A DNA stretch of 64,000 bases from Microplitis mediator (Eukaryota > Arthropoda > Insecta > Hymenoptera > Braconidae): NCBI RefSeq assembly GCF_029852145.1, contig NC_079974.1, positions 7,796,348 through 7,860,347 of the forward strand. Reading direction: 5' to 3'. Each line of letters begins with the position of its first letter. Within the stretch, counting starts at the first letter, position 1. Below, in pieces: positions 10,710 to 21,227 of the stretch. Under the pieces are notes generated by a model, which was not told the DNA's origin, searched no databases, and saw nothing but the letters and a program-made list of their open reading frames with translations. Position numbers and translations under genes: made by a program.

Positions 10710-11730
10710 TATCTATATTATTATTAAGAGAATAAGGATTTTTTACTTTCTATTAACAATCTAAAGCAAATGTAAACTCTTGGTTTGAGTAGTGTACTTT
10801 CTCTGACCAATCACACGAAAAATCTCAAACTAAGATTATTAGAGTCTCAGCCAGGAAAGTTCTGTCCTGAATTCACTCATAGTTGCTTCCTCCTTCGCAC
10901 CCTAAGAAACGAATACTACTTACTTTTTTTTTGTGCTGGCGCAGTAAAGGGATACTGAGTTCATATTTTTATTTCAAATAAATTAATGCAATTATACAAT
11001 ATTAAATAATTTCTCTTTTTTTTCTTTTGTAACTAAACTTGTTTTTATTGTAAAATTTTTTTATTTTAATGACGAAATTCATTGTTGAACGATTTATATG
11101 ATCCGTTCAGTATTGTGCTAAAATGTAGGAACTAAAATTTGTCCAAATTATTGGCGATAATATTGAAAATCTAAATTCTGTCTTTGGAATTTAAAAATGT
11201 GACTGACCATCAGGCTAGTGTGGCTCAATATATGTGGGCAAAGTAAACGTAGCCTAACAAAAGCTGGGATGGCTTCGTTAGTAATATTGCTTTCGCGCGA
11301 CGCTGAATCGGTCTGGATTCAATTCCTTCACTAAGCGATGATTATTTTTCTCAATTTGTTTTATGTATTTAACTCAATGCGAAACTTCCCTATCTCATAA
11401 TAATGCTTCTAATAAAAGATTTATTTGCTTCACAACATTGTTTACAAAATATTTTAACAAAAAAAAAATTGTTTCGATAAAAAAATTACAAGAAAAAAAA
11501 AAATTTCTGGTAGCTCGATGAATTTATTTGTTTACTTGAAGAAATTTATTTCTTGGTTAAAAAAATTTCCCGATTTTTTCGGAAATTATTGATTTTCTTA
11601 GTGTGAAGTTGAAATTTTCTTTGTTTCAACTTTTAACTCGAGTTACTGACTCCAAAACATGCATTTGGAGTAGAAGAATTCCCAAAATAATAGAAATTAC
11701 TTGAGAGTAATTTACGTTTGAATAATTTGG

Positions 11731-11752
11731 TGGCCCTGAAAAGGGCCGTTGT
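11731..11752 (-). terminator. histone-type mRNA 3' stem-loop (right arm)
   Basis: The minus strand reads GGCCCTTTTCAGGGCC at 11747-11732 followed by ACCAAA, about 40 bases after the right-arm bromodomain stop. Confidence 0.85.
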
Positions 11753-11785
11753 TAACTCAAGTTCTCAACTTGACAATTATAACGC

Positions 11786-12154
11786 TTAGACGTTAATCTT
11801 CTTTGCAAACAAAATCTCGAACACATGTTGGAGATTTTGAGCCATAACGACAATTTTATCCTCCTCATTAAAACAACGATAGCAGTTGGTAAAAATCAAC
11901 CGTACGTCGTTGACGAATCCATCGATCGACTTGTACTGCCGTTGGTCCAGCTTCCGGAAGATGGTCGTTAGATCCATTGGAACTTTTACAATGTCCTTGT
12001 AATTATCAGGACCCCAATATTTAAAATTGAACTCCCTGTAAAATGGCCACGCATATGATTCATGCCACGGAGACAATAGCTCTTGAACTATCTCGCAGCA
12101 AGTGATAAATACTTCTCCGCAAAGTTCTTGAACTTCTTCACTGTCCTTCACCAT
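11786..12154 (-). CDS. single-bromodomain protein, BET BD2-like (right arm)
   Basis: A 122-aa copy of the left-arm bromodomain protein, differing at about three residues: Ile22 for Met, Arg67 for Trp, Val for the final Gly. The WPF shelf, PMDLTTI segment and NCY turn are kept, and the acetyl-lysine asparagine is again replaced by Phe95. Arg67 is the more usual kind of residue for the end of the ZA loop, so the left-arm Trp is the likelier derived state. Both frames stay open although the surrounding arms carry indels and insertions. That fits recent duplication, gene conversion between arms, or selection. It uses the same palindromic promoter and histone stem-loop as its twin. Confidence 0.85.
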   Translation of the reverse strand: MVKDSEEVQELCGEVFITCCEIVQELLSPWHESYAWPFYREFNFKYWGPDNYKDIVKVPMDLTTIFRKLDQRQYKSIDGFVNDVRLIFTNCYRCFNEEDKIVVMAQNLQHVFEILFAKKINV

Positions 12155-12474
12155 GTTTGGAATACTGATAAACCAACTTTAAGAAGATAGATCGCTTGAC
12201 ACTTCAATCTACACGTCTAATGAGTGACTGATAGATTCTAGCTAATGCTAACCAAATCAGTCAGGTTTATCAGCTCAAGGATAGGTACCAGCGAGCCAAT
12301 CACAGTTAAGCATGAGTAGGAGAGATGGCAGCTCGTATTTCATTGGTTATCAACAAATCAACTTCCAATCAGATCGAATGAGACATGAGCTGCCACCTCT
12401 TCTACTCATGCTTAGCTGTGATTGGCTTGTCGGTACCGATCTAGACCTCATGAAGTTGACTGATTAGGTTGACA
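12155..12474. promoter_or_regulatory. palindromic divergent promoter (right arm)
   Basis: Mirror copy of the left-arm promoter with the CCAAT/ATTGG boxes near 12296, 12343, 12365 and 12421. The outward-facing half again has no gene and is cut by the insertion at 12477. Confidence 0.5.
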
Positions 12475-12476
12475 TT

Positions 12477-13930
12477 GAGCGTGTTCAGCCGATGAAAGTT
12501 CGTAGTAGTCTGAGTAAGTTACTCAGCGCACTGAACTAAGTTTTCGGTCTGGACACTTTACAGATACTAACTAACTTTTTTCTGGCCGCCATTTTACTTA
12601 GTATACATTTTACCGCGTAAACCACTAAAGTAAACAATAATAATTAGTAAAGTGCAAATCTGTACATTAGGGTGGGCCAAAAAAAACTTGTAATTTTTTT
12701 TTTTTTAGCTACTTCGAAAAAATTGTTCAAGACGAAAAAAAAATCCTGGTAAAGTTTCAGCCCTTAATATTAATATTAAGAGGTCGCTCATTGTGGATTT
12801 TAATTTCCCATTCAAATAACATGGAAAAACAAATTTTTTTAGTTTGGAATTTTCTACCTCGGCAATGGCTCATTGTACGAATAAGCCCAGCATATATTTT
12901 TGTAGGGAATTTAACGCTCTACAAAAAAAGTCTTCTATCATTTTTGGATAAATCCATCTGTTCAAAAGTTATTGGAGCTCGAAGTCAAGTTAGAATAAAT
13001 TTCGAGATTTTTTTACTTTTTCGGCGAAACTATCGGACTTATCATAAAATGTTATTGACACTTTTTTGTAGACAATTTTATTTCCTACAAATTATTGTTG
13101 ACAAATTTTTTTCAAATTCTGCATTGTTTTCTAGTTATTTCTATTTTAATACTAAGCTCTTAAAATCGATCAGAACACTATTTTTATAGGAGCTTGGAAT
13201 TTAAAAGCAAATAACTAGAAAACAATGCAGAGTTAGAAAAAAATTTGTCAACAATAATTTGTAGGAAATAAAATTGTCTACAAAAAAGTGTCAACAACAT
13301 TTTATGATAAGTTCGATAGTTTCGCCGAAAAAGTAAAAAAATCTCGAAATTTATTCTAACTTGACTTCGAGCTCCAATAACTTTTGAACAGATGGATTTA
13401 TCCAAAAATGATAAAAGACTTTTTTTGTAGAGCGTTAAATTCCCTACAAAAATATATGCTGGGCTTATTCGTACAATGAGCCATTGCCGAGGTAGAAAAT
13501 TCCAAACTAAAAAAATTTGTTTTTCCATGTTATTTAAATGGGAAATTAAAATCCACAATGAGCGACCTCTTAATATTAATATTAAGGGCTGAAACTTTAC
13601 CAGGATTTTTTTTCCGTCATCTTGAACAATTTTTTCGAAGTAGCTAAAAAAAAAAAAATTACAAGTTTTTTTTGGACCACCCTACTGTACATGTATGCTA
13701 AAAATATTATTCAATATATTATCCATTAGAACTTACTTATGTTGATATAAATAATATCAGCAATAAATAAGACAACACGAGCAAACAGGTTATGACTCCC
13801 TAAACTATAGTAAGAGCTAACAGCGTGTCCAGGCCGAAAACACACTGCACTCAGACAAACAGACCAAAATTTCTTTTAGGCTGAGTAACTTACTCAGACT
13901 ACTAAGAACTTTCATCGGCTGAACACGCTC
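12477..13930. mobile_element. MITE with 3-bp ATT duplication
   Basis: Inverted ends GAGCGTGTTCAGCCGATGAA and TTCATCGGCTGAACACGCTC, extended by TAGTAGTCTGAGTAAGTTAC, flanked by ATT at 12474-12476 and 13931-13933. The empty site is seen at the equivalent place in the left arm, proving the insertion. It contains a nested foldback element at 12670-13682. Confidence 0.85.
12670..13682. mobile_element. 1-kb near-perfect foldback element
   Basis: A giant hairpin of about 500 bases per arm, ends GGGTGGGCCAAAAA and TTTTTGGACCACCC, TA on both sides. The two 124-132-aa frames inside (12791-13189 + and 13184-13558 -) are the same sequence read from each arm and have no domain, so I do not call them genes. 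Arms contain the module GTAGGGAATTTAAC...CTACAAAAAAAG also seen in the 21228 family. Confidence 0.75.
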
Positions 13931-15593
13931 ATTATGTTTCATTCATCTGTTCATCAGTGACAAAGCTCCATAGACGTAATAGTCTAGTCGAGAAGTTAAT
14001 TTCCTGCACGAAAAAAAATGATTGATAATAATTGTAGTTCAACTTGTAATTATTTATGTTATGTTCAATAACTAATGTCGATTCAGTTAGTCAAATTATG
14101 ATTTTAATGTTTAAACTATTATAATTAACAGTTAATCGTTGAAATATACTGCTTGACTATTTAAAATTACTACTTAAACCTGAAAAAACTACAAGACACT
14201 TGTCAAAAAAATGCTTATGAAATAAAAATTTTACTATCATCATAACTTAATTCTAGTAGTTTTATTTCCTATAAGTATTTCATTGAAAAGCATCAAAATT
14301 TAAGTATCGTTAAACATGAAGTAATAATTATTGGTAATATTAAATATTTATTAATGTTATCACTTTTATATAATTATTACAAATCTAGTGTATCAGTTAA
14401 GTACACTGTCCATTTGTGATCAAGTGAACAATAAGTTTCGTTATTACGACTATAAGTTTATGTTCATAGTATCTATAACTTTTATTCTATTCTTATTTTA
14501 TATTCAAATTATCTAGTAATATTAAAGTCAATGAATGAAAACAAATTAGTCTTGTTGTCTAGTATTATATTTATTACTGTCAATATAATATCATTAATAA
14601 AATTATTACACTAATGCAAAAAATTAAAGGAGCAGAAAAATTTTATAAATTTTTTAGTGATTTTTGGAAGGCTGTAACTTGGTGAAAAAAAATCGTATTG
14701 AGATTTAAAAAAAAACATTTTATAGCTTGAAATCTCTAGTTTAGGTGCATTTTTTTCAAAATTTTTTCAAAGCTCCAGTTATTGCGCAAACATGAGAAAT
14801 ACCGCGAGACAAAAAATTTCTAAATTTTTTTTTTTTTTCCGAAGAGCCCACGGACCGCGGAAAAATTCTTTCAACTAAACGAATGCATAGTTCGCTTAGC
14901 AAATTTAGTCAGCTTCAGTTTGTTATTTTTTAACCTCGTAGGACGATTTGTTGCAAAGATATCAGCCTTCAAACAGAAAATGATCCTTTTGGCTTAGACC
15001 ATCGATATTTCAGGTACCAATGATCGCACAGAAAGTTGAAGGGCGCCGTTAAAAACAATAAATTCCCTACAAGATCCTGTCATAATTTTTTGGAAAAGAA
15101 AATTTTTTTTATTTCTAACATTCATTAAAAGTAAGTACAAAAAATTGACTTTTTTAGGTTTTTTAGTAAATCAACTGCTACTCTGCAAATATCGATCAAA
15201 AAAATAATGTTGCCAGGGACTTTTTTAGCTTAATGTACCCTCAAGACCCCTATAAATTTTCAAATTGATCTATTAAACCGTTTTTTGGGAATCATCGGTC
15301 AAAGTTTTGCTAAACAATTAAAGGAGCAAGTTTTGTTCCTTTAATTGTGTAATCATAATCAAAATGAAAAAATAATTTTTTTTGTCATTTCTTTGCATTT
15401 GCTGAGTTACCAACGCAAAAATTTGAGAAAAGTCCAAAAAAAATTATTTTTTCATTTTGATTATGATTACACAATTAAAGGAACAAAACTTGCTCCTTTA
15501 ATTGTTCAGCAAAACTTTGACCGATGATTCCCAAAAAACGGTTTAATAGATCAATTAAAAAATTTATAGGGGTCTCGAGGGTACATTAAGCTA

Positions 15594-16849
15594 CACAGGA
15601 AAAACAGTTAACTTGAATCAAGGAAAATATTCTTGGTTCAAGAAATTTTTTTTGATCTATTCGGAATATAAAAATTTACTTGCCCCAAGTAAACAATTAT
15701 CTTCAAATTTTTATCTTGAATCAAAATTTTTTTTCTCACGTTAACATATTTTTACGCTTTAATCAAAAAATTTTCACTTGTTTCAAGAGTTTATATTTCT
15801 TAAAGTGAGAGATTTTTTTTTGGAGCAAGATACATTATTTTTTGTAGCAATATTGCATTTTTTTGGTTGAAGAAAATAAAATTTCTCGGAACAAGTATTA
15901 TTCTTTTTACGCAAGTATTTTTGTATTCTCCGACCAAGAAAACAAAAGTTGCTTAAGCCAAGAGAAAAAATTTCTTGGGAGAAAAGATCGATTTGGAGAA
16001 GGGGAAAGTCACTGGTGCTAGACAGCAGCAGCAGGAGTAGTTCGGTGCTCGCCACGAGATCACGCCTTCGACATGTAGCGTCCCTGGTAAGACATTTATT
16101 TTAGAAGTCTTATATTCCAAAATTCATTACGATTTTGTTCGAGTACTTTTCTGTCATTTGACAGAACTACAAGTACCCTTCTGAATTGTACTATAGTATA
16201 TTCTATAATACATCATGACTAATATTTAATATTAAAGTTTACTTGAAATTCAAGTCTTGAATAATTTTGCTCGGAAAAGAAAAAAAAAATTACGTTTCAG
16301 ATTAAAAAAAAAAAAAATAGAATTAACATGTCAACCTTTCGGAGAGAGAATACATTTTTGACTAAGAAAAATTTAAGTCTCTATTGAAGAAGCAAACTTT
16401 TGGAGCAAGAAATTTTTTTTTCTTGGCCCAAGCAACTTTTATTTTCACTTAAGCAATTTATTTTTCGGAGCAAGAAAATTTTTTCCTCGGGCCAAGAAAT
16501 TTTTTCTTAGCCCAAGTTAACTTTTTTTCCTTCAAAACTTTGATTTTTTGTAGTAAGAAATTTTTTTTCTTGGGGCAAGAAAAAGTTTTTTGGCCGAAGT
16601 TAAACTTTTTTTCATTCAAAACGTTGATTTTTTGGCAAGAGATGACTTATTTTCTGTAGCCAAGAATTTTTTTTCTTAAACCAAGAAATTTTCAATTTCG
16701 CTTCAAAAATAAATTTTTTTGGAGCAAGAGAATTTACTGTCTTGAACCAAAAAAAAGTTTTTGAATCAAGTGTTCTACTTTTATTAAATCAAGAAAGAAA
16801 ATTCGGAAGACAATATTTTTCTTGAACCAAGTAAACTGTTTTTTCTGTG
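15594..16849. mobile_element. TA-flanked MITE rich in CTTGG/CCAAG words
   Basis: Ends CACAGGAAAAACAGTTAACT and AGTAAACTGTTTTTTCTGTG, TA duplication verified against the other arm of the host palindrome. The interior repeats AAGAAATTTTTT and CTTGGxCCAAG words irregularly. Fragments of the family lie at 2743-3130, 3885-4190 and 5970-6340. Confidence 0.8.
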
Positions 16850-17082
16850 TAAAAAAGTCCCTGGCAACATTATTTTTTTGATCGATATTTGCAGAGTAGC
16901 AGTTGATTTACTAAAAAACCAAAAAAAAGTCATTTTTTTGTACTTACTTCTAATGGATGTTAGAAATAAAAAAAACTTTTTTTTTCCAAAAAATTATGAC
17001 AGGATCTTGTAGGGAATTTATTGAAGTTTTTAACGCCGCCCTTCAACTTTCTGTGCGATCATTGGTACCTGAAATATCGATG

Positions 17083-18892
17083 TATAACGTATACCGTTTT
17101 TCAATTCGCGACGGAGACGCGAATAAATTCGGTAAACCGTATGCGGTCACCCACGTGTAATACAAAATTATAAATTATAAATAATAAATATATGACTCAA
17201 AATAATAATAGTTAGATATTCGTAAATAATAATAATAATAAACAATAAATAAAATAAAAGTGTGCCTGAACCAGCTTCTCAGGCTGGGTTAGTGCACGAG
17301 GGCGCCAGCCCGTTTTTATTAGACGGACAAAAATAATACTAAATCAGGGGAGAGATCACGGGACCAAATTTCGAGCGAGAATGTATGTACCAAGCAGAAA
17401 TAAACCAAATAAATATAATGAATAAAATAAATAAGGAATACTTATCACTAAAATATATCCAGGAAATAAACAAACAAATTTTGGCTATCACTGGAATCCT
17501 TTTACTATTATTTAATTCAAATATATTTATAAATATAAACCCAATAAAATATTACAATACCAAAAATTCATTTACCGTACATTAATTCTTCATAGTAAAT
17601 TTCAATAAATCATAATATACTCCTGATAGTCAAATAATAATAATAAAAATCAAATTAATTGAATTAAATTATCCGCTGGGGAATTCAAATTACAAATTAC
17701 AAATTTTTACTCTATGAACTCAATATAAAATTTATACATATAAAAATACCAATCTTTATTTTATATTATTTGCTCTGGGGAGAGAAAGACGCGGGAACAC
17801 AAAATATATTTGGCAACACTGGATTGCATACCATCAAATTATAAAATAAATTTTACCCAGAGAAATAACATTTTAAATACTATCGTAAGACAAGGATTCA
17901 AACGCTATCCTTGTCTATAATCCACTAAGGAATGTATTCGCCGCGTCTACGCACGTATACCAAACTCTGGGACGTACGCCGAATATACTCAACTTATTAT
18001 TATAAATAATAACTCAGGTTCAATTATTAATCAATTAAATATCGCGATCAACTCTATTGAGGGTCCAGCGATAGCCGATGCAACAAATGATAATACAGGT
18101 GACTTACCGGCGCTGATAATAATTTACTTCTGAAGTCTTAAATAACAATTAATCCGAAACTTTTTACTTTCAATTCAATATACCGAAAAAAAACTAATGA
18201 TCACCAAATCAACTCTCTTTAATATTTAATTAATTTTGTAACGGCAACTGGGCCAAAATAATTTCACTCAAAAATCTCGGACAACAACACGTCCTACCTT
18301 TACAATAGCCCGGTCCTCTCCGATTATTTTTCGCGTCGGTTTTCCGAGGGATGGGTATCTCTCACGTGTTATCCCCTCTAATGACCTCGGACCCGAAATT
18401 ATCAATTAAAATAAAATATTTAAACATATTTCCCGACCTGAGTTATATGATAATAACAAATTAAATAATATTATTCATCAATATTTATAAATATAATCAT
18501 AATTAACCCTTTAAACAATAAAATAATAATTAATTCAGTGCACCACGTGGCGGGAGGGATATATTGGTTTTTATCCCCACCATATCGACTTACTCTCCCT
18601 TCGGTCGATATTTTTATACAATATATACGCGCACGTGTGCTACTAACTGAAATGAAAATATTGGTTAAGTACATAAAATTCAAAATAATTATCAAAACAT
18701 AAACATTAGAAACAATAATTCCAATAAATCATAAAAAAATCATAATTAAATAATTAATCAAAATAATATAAATACTTATTTAATAAAATATTATAATAAA
18801 TAAATGCGCTTTAATAGCTAGGAGGTGTTGTTAAAATCACGGCGAAATGGGAAAGCGCGCGCAGCGGTTCACGTTTGAATCGCTACGTGACA
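17083..18892 (-). mobile_element. solo LTR (long), 4-bp GATG duplication
   Basis: On the minus strand it begins TGTCACGTAGCG and ends CGTTATA. GATG flanks both sides and the empty site is visible in the other arm of the host palindrome. Same family ends as 52756-55005. A PBS-like CTGGCGCCC and the shared phrase AACCCAGCCTGAGAAG lie about 230 bases before the LTR end. No coding frame. Confidence 0.75.
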
Positions 18893-19285
18893 GATGATCT
18901 AAGCCAAAAGGATCATTTTCTGTTTGAAGGCTGATATCTTTGCGACAAATCGTCCTACGAGGTTAAAAAAAAACCAAATTGAAGCTGAATAAATTTGCTA
19001 AGCGAACTATGCATTCGTTTAGTTAAAAGAATTTTTCCGCGGTCCGTGGGCTCTTCGGAAAAAAAAAAAATTAGAAATTTTTTGTCTCGCGGTATTTCTC
19101 ATGTTTGCGCAATAACTGGAGCTTTGAAAAAATTTTGAAAAAAATGCACCTAAACTAGAGATTTCAAGCTATAAAATGCTTTTTTTAAAATCTCAATACG
19201 ATTTTTTTTCACCAAGTTACAGCCTTCCAAAAATCACTAAAAAATTTATAAATTTTTTCTGCTCCTTTAATTTTTTGCATTAGTG

Positions 19286-19608
19286 TATTACATTTTTTTT
19301 TTAATATATATTCTGAAAATATTATATCCCTTTTATCAAAGAAACTCTATCACAACGGTTCGTCAAGAGCTCATCGAAAAATCAAAGGTAAACAAATAGC
19401 ATCATTACCCATCGACGCATCTTTTCCGTTTACAAATTCAAAAAATTTTTTAGTTATTGCTAATCTGTTGTTATGCGCATTTATTTATAAAAACTAATAT
19501 TTTTTTCGATGTTTGTTGAAGTCTCGTGGTTTCTAACTAGTAAGAGAACCGTAAAACAGAAAAAACGGCATTGAACTTTTTAAAAAATGCATGACAATAG
19601 ATTAGCAA
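19286..19608. other. AT-rich spacer forming a hairpin around the next LTR
   Basis: AAAAAATTTTTTAGTTATTG at about 19439-19460 has its inverted partner just after the solo LTR (20961-20985), so the LTR sits inside an older small palindrome. No gene. Confidence 0.4.
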
Positions 19609-19841
19609 TGTTATGTCCAAATAATTTTTTTTTTTATTTTAATAATTATTTAAAATAATTATTTCTGAGCTCCTCTTTGCAAAGCGCGCGAAAACGCAGC
19701 GTCAGCTTTGTCACATTTTTTATGCGGCAAAGAATAGTGGGAAGACACCTGCAATAAGTTTAACGAATAAACAATAAACTGTCGTCACTTTCCACCAATG
19801 ACGATAATTATAAATTCTCCATCTAATTGCTAAGCAAAGTT

Positions 19842-19900
19842 TATAAAAAGCCTGAGCACCCATAGCTCAGGGCTAGTCGGTTCTTAAAACTCACGGTCCG
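19842..19900 (+). promoter_or_regulatory. TATA-Inr-DPE core promoter of the LTR
   Basis: TATAAAA at 19842-19848, initiator-like CTCAGGG with the A at 19869 (27 bases downstream) and GGTCC at 19895-19899, close to the +28 position of a downstream promoter element. This would start a transcript about 60 bases before the first stem-loop. Confidence 0.5.
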
Positions 19901-19929
19901 CAAAATTTTGAACGTCGAAATTTCGTGTA

Positions 19930-20183
19930 CTCTTATTGCAGGAATCCGCCCTAGGCGTTGAAAAGTCAATAAGAGGATTTTTAATAATATTCAACTTAAA
20001 CTCTATTGCAGGAATCCGCATCTGCGTTGAAAAGTCAATAGGGCACTTCTTAAATAATCTAGACTAATTCTTATTGCAGGAATCCGAATCCGCGTCGAAA
20101 AATCAATAAGAAATAGTCAAAGATTGCTAAATTCTATTAACCTTACTGCAAGAATCCGCCCTAGGCGTCGAAAAGTCAGTAAG
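19930..20183 (+). ncRNA. four tandem covarying RNA stem-loops
   Basis: Copies at 19930-19975, 20001-20043, 20068-20112 and 20142-20183, spaced 67-74 bases. Each has an outer stem (CTCTTATTG/CAATAAGAG in copy 1), a 5' internal-loop strand GCAGGAATC (GCAAGAATC in copy 4), an inner stem-loop (CGCC-CTA-GGCG) and a 3' strand TTGAAAAGT or TCGAAAAGT. Outer stems change in step: T-A to C-G in copy 4 (TTACTG/CAGTAA) and C-G to T-A at the base of copy 3. The inner stem of copy 2 changes to CGCA...TGCG. Compensatory changes with conserved internal loops argue for selected RNA structure. Function unknown; packaging, dimerisation, translation control or a small-RNA precursor are possible. Confidence 0.6.
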
Positions 20184-20498
20184 AGATTTAAATTTTATAT
20201 TAAAAATCCTCAGATATTGGTCTAAAATTCGATCTGACGCATCCGTAGTAATCGTGCGTTTAGTACAATATTTGTCGGATTTTAATAACCATCCAGTACG
20301 ATCGAACCAGTGACGCAAATCACGTGAATTTGCGATTCCATCTCGTGCCGAGTTATTTTGCGCATAAAACCACATTTTTGGTGTGTAAAAAGACGCATTA
20401 AATATAAATTGAAATCTTATAAAAATATCTGTTAAGGATAAATAATCCTATAATATAAATTAAATATAAAGTTGTGAAAAACTAGAGTGAACAAGTGA

Positions 20499-20714
20499 CG
20501 TTCAGTAAAAACGTTGCAATCTAAAATACTTAATAAAAGATCAAGTTCATCACTCCAACCTTGCGGTTTTCATTCGAAAGTAGTACATAAGATATCATCC
20601 TACCAACCCGGCCGCACCCATTCTACCAACCCTACAGGAAGGTCGAGTGAGCTGTTTAGTTCTGGAAGGATAATAGCGGCCGCACTAGAAGAATTAGAAT
20701 CGAAAGGTAGGTGA
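20499..20714 (+). CDS. short open frame ending at a splice donor
   Basis: An open frame of about 70 codons without an ATG, Ser/Arg-rich at first and ending AALEELESKG just before GGTAGGT (near 20708), a plausible donor. It could be the first part of a spliced LTR transcript, or chance. No family recognised. Confidence 0.2.
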   Translation, partial: RSVKTLQSKILNKRSSSSLQPCGFHSKVVHKISSYQPGRTHSTNPTGRSSELFSSGRIIAAALEELESKGR

Positions 20715-20964
20715 AAGAACTATTATTCTATCATACTTAAAATACTTTTGGCTTAAACAAGAGCACCAGTCTCTTCGAAGACGTTTGGGTTCTCAATTTT
20801 CGGAAAGATCAACTATAAATAATAAATTATAGGAAGATAATTTCTTCCTCGTATTATTTATTGTTGTCCGCACCCTCCAACCCGCTTGTCCAAAATTACT
20901 ATCGCTACCAAAGGGAGAAATCCCTGATAAATAATTACAATTTAAGCAGCGGACATAACAGCAA

Positions 20965-21227
20965 TAACTAAAAAATTTTTTAATAGCTCGTTTGAAAGAT
21001 CGTTTAGTCCTTTATGAAATCGTCGAGAATGTTTATTTTCGTATTTCTAATAGTTTAAAAGTTATATTAGTTTTTTAGTAGACAAATAAAGCAGCGGCTG
21101 CAACTTTTGTAGCAGGTGTTTTTTAAAAGTACAATAAAAAATTGAAAAAAATTTTTTTCTATACTTTGTTACATATGGTTGTTTTTGTTAATTTTAGAAG
21201 TTTCAGAAAAAAAATATAAGAAAGTTA
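20965..21227. other. AT-rich spacer
   Basis: Apart from the hairpin partner at its left edge, nothing recognised. Confidence 0.4.

Larger units (their letters stand above)
1267..14392. mobile_element. 13-kb long-TIR element carrying histone-style gene cassettes
   Basis: Two long inverted arms (about 1267-3877 and 10770-14392) begin with CACTAGATTTGTA and are flanked by TA on both sides, consistent with a TA target duplication. Each arm carries one bromodomain gene with a palindromic promoter. The roughly 6.9-kb centre carries a third gene (9281-9733) plus later insertions: a MITE at 4915-5527, foldback elements at 5530 and 10213, and a TIR element at 7132-9029. No transposase, integrase, polymerase or capsid reading frame is visible, so the element is non-autonomous or decayed. 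Whether it moved as one unit is inferred from the matching ends. Confidence 0.65.
10770..14392. repeat. right inverted arm of the 13-kb element
   Basis: Reverse-complement copy of 1267-3877, interrupted by a 1.45-kb insertion at 12477-13930 and missing about 470 bases near 11570 relative to the left arm. Confidence 0.85.
14609..19285. mobile_element. TA-flanked foldback element with two nested insertions
   Basis: Ends CACTAATGCAAAAAATTAAA and its complement CATTAGTG, flanked by TA, in Tc1/mariner style. Removing the insertions at 15594-16849 and 17083-18892 leaves a 1.6-kb palindrome with two arms of about 800 bases meeting near 15412. The motif AATTAAAGGAGCA occurs both at the tips and near the centre. 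Non-coding. Confidence 0.8.
19609..20960 (+). mobile_element. solo LTR with structured RNA leader
   Basis: Ends TGTTATGTCC and GGACATAACA, flanked by 4-bp direct repeats GCAA (19605-19608 and 20961-20964). Contains a core promoter, four RNA stem-loops (19930-20183) and a short open frame ending at a splice donor. The 4-bp duplication and TGT...ACA ends fit Ty3/Gypsy. No internal region remains. Confidence 0.75.

Noticed and set aside
12791..13558. Two homologous 124-132-aa frames
   Set aside because: They are the two arms of one hairpin read on opposite strands, AT-rich, without a domain.
1267..14392. Polinton/Maverick or integrated virus segment
   Set aside because: No polymerase, integrase, ATPase, protease or capsid frame; TA rather than 6-bp duplication.
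19930..20183. Hammerhead or other self-cleaving ribozyme
   Set aside because: CUGANGA and GAAA-UH core elements are absent, and the internal loop does not match the ribozymes I know.
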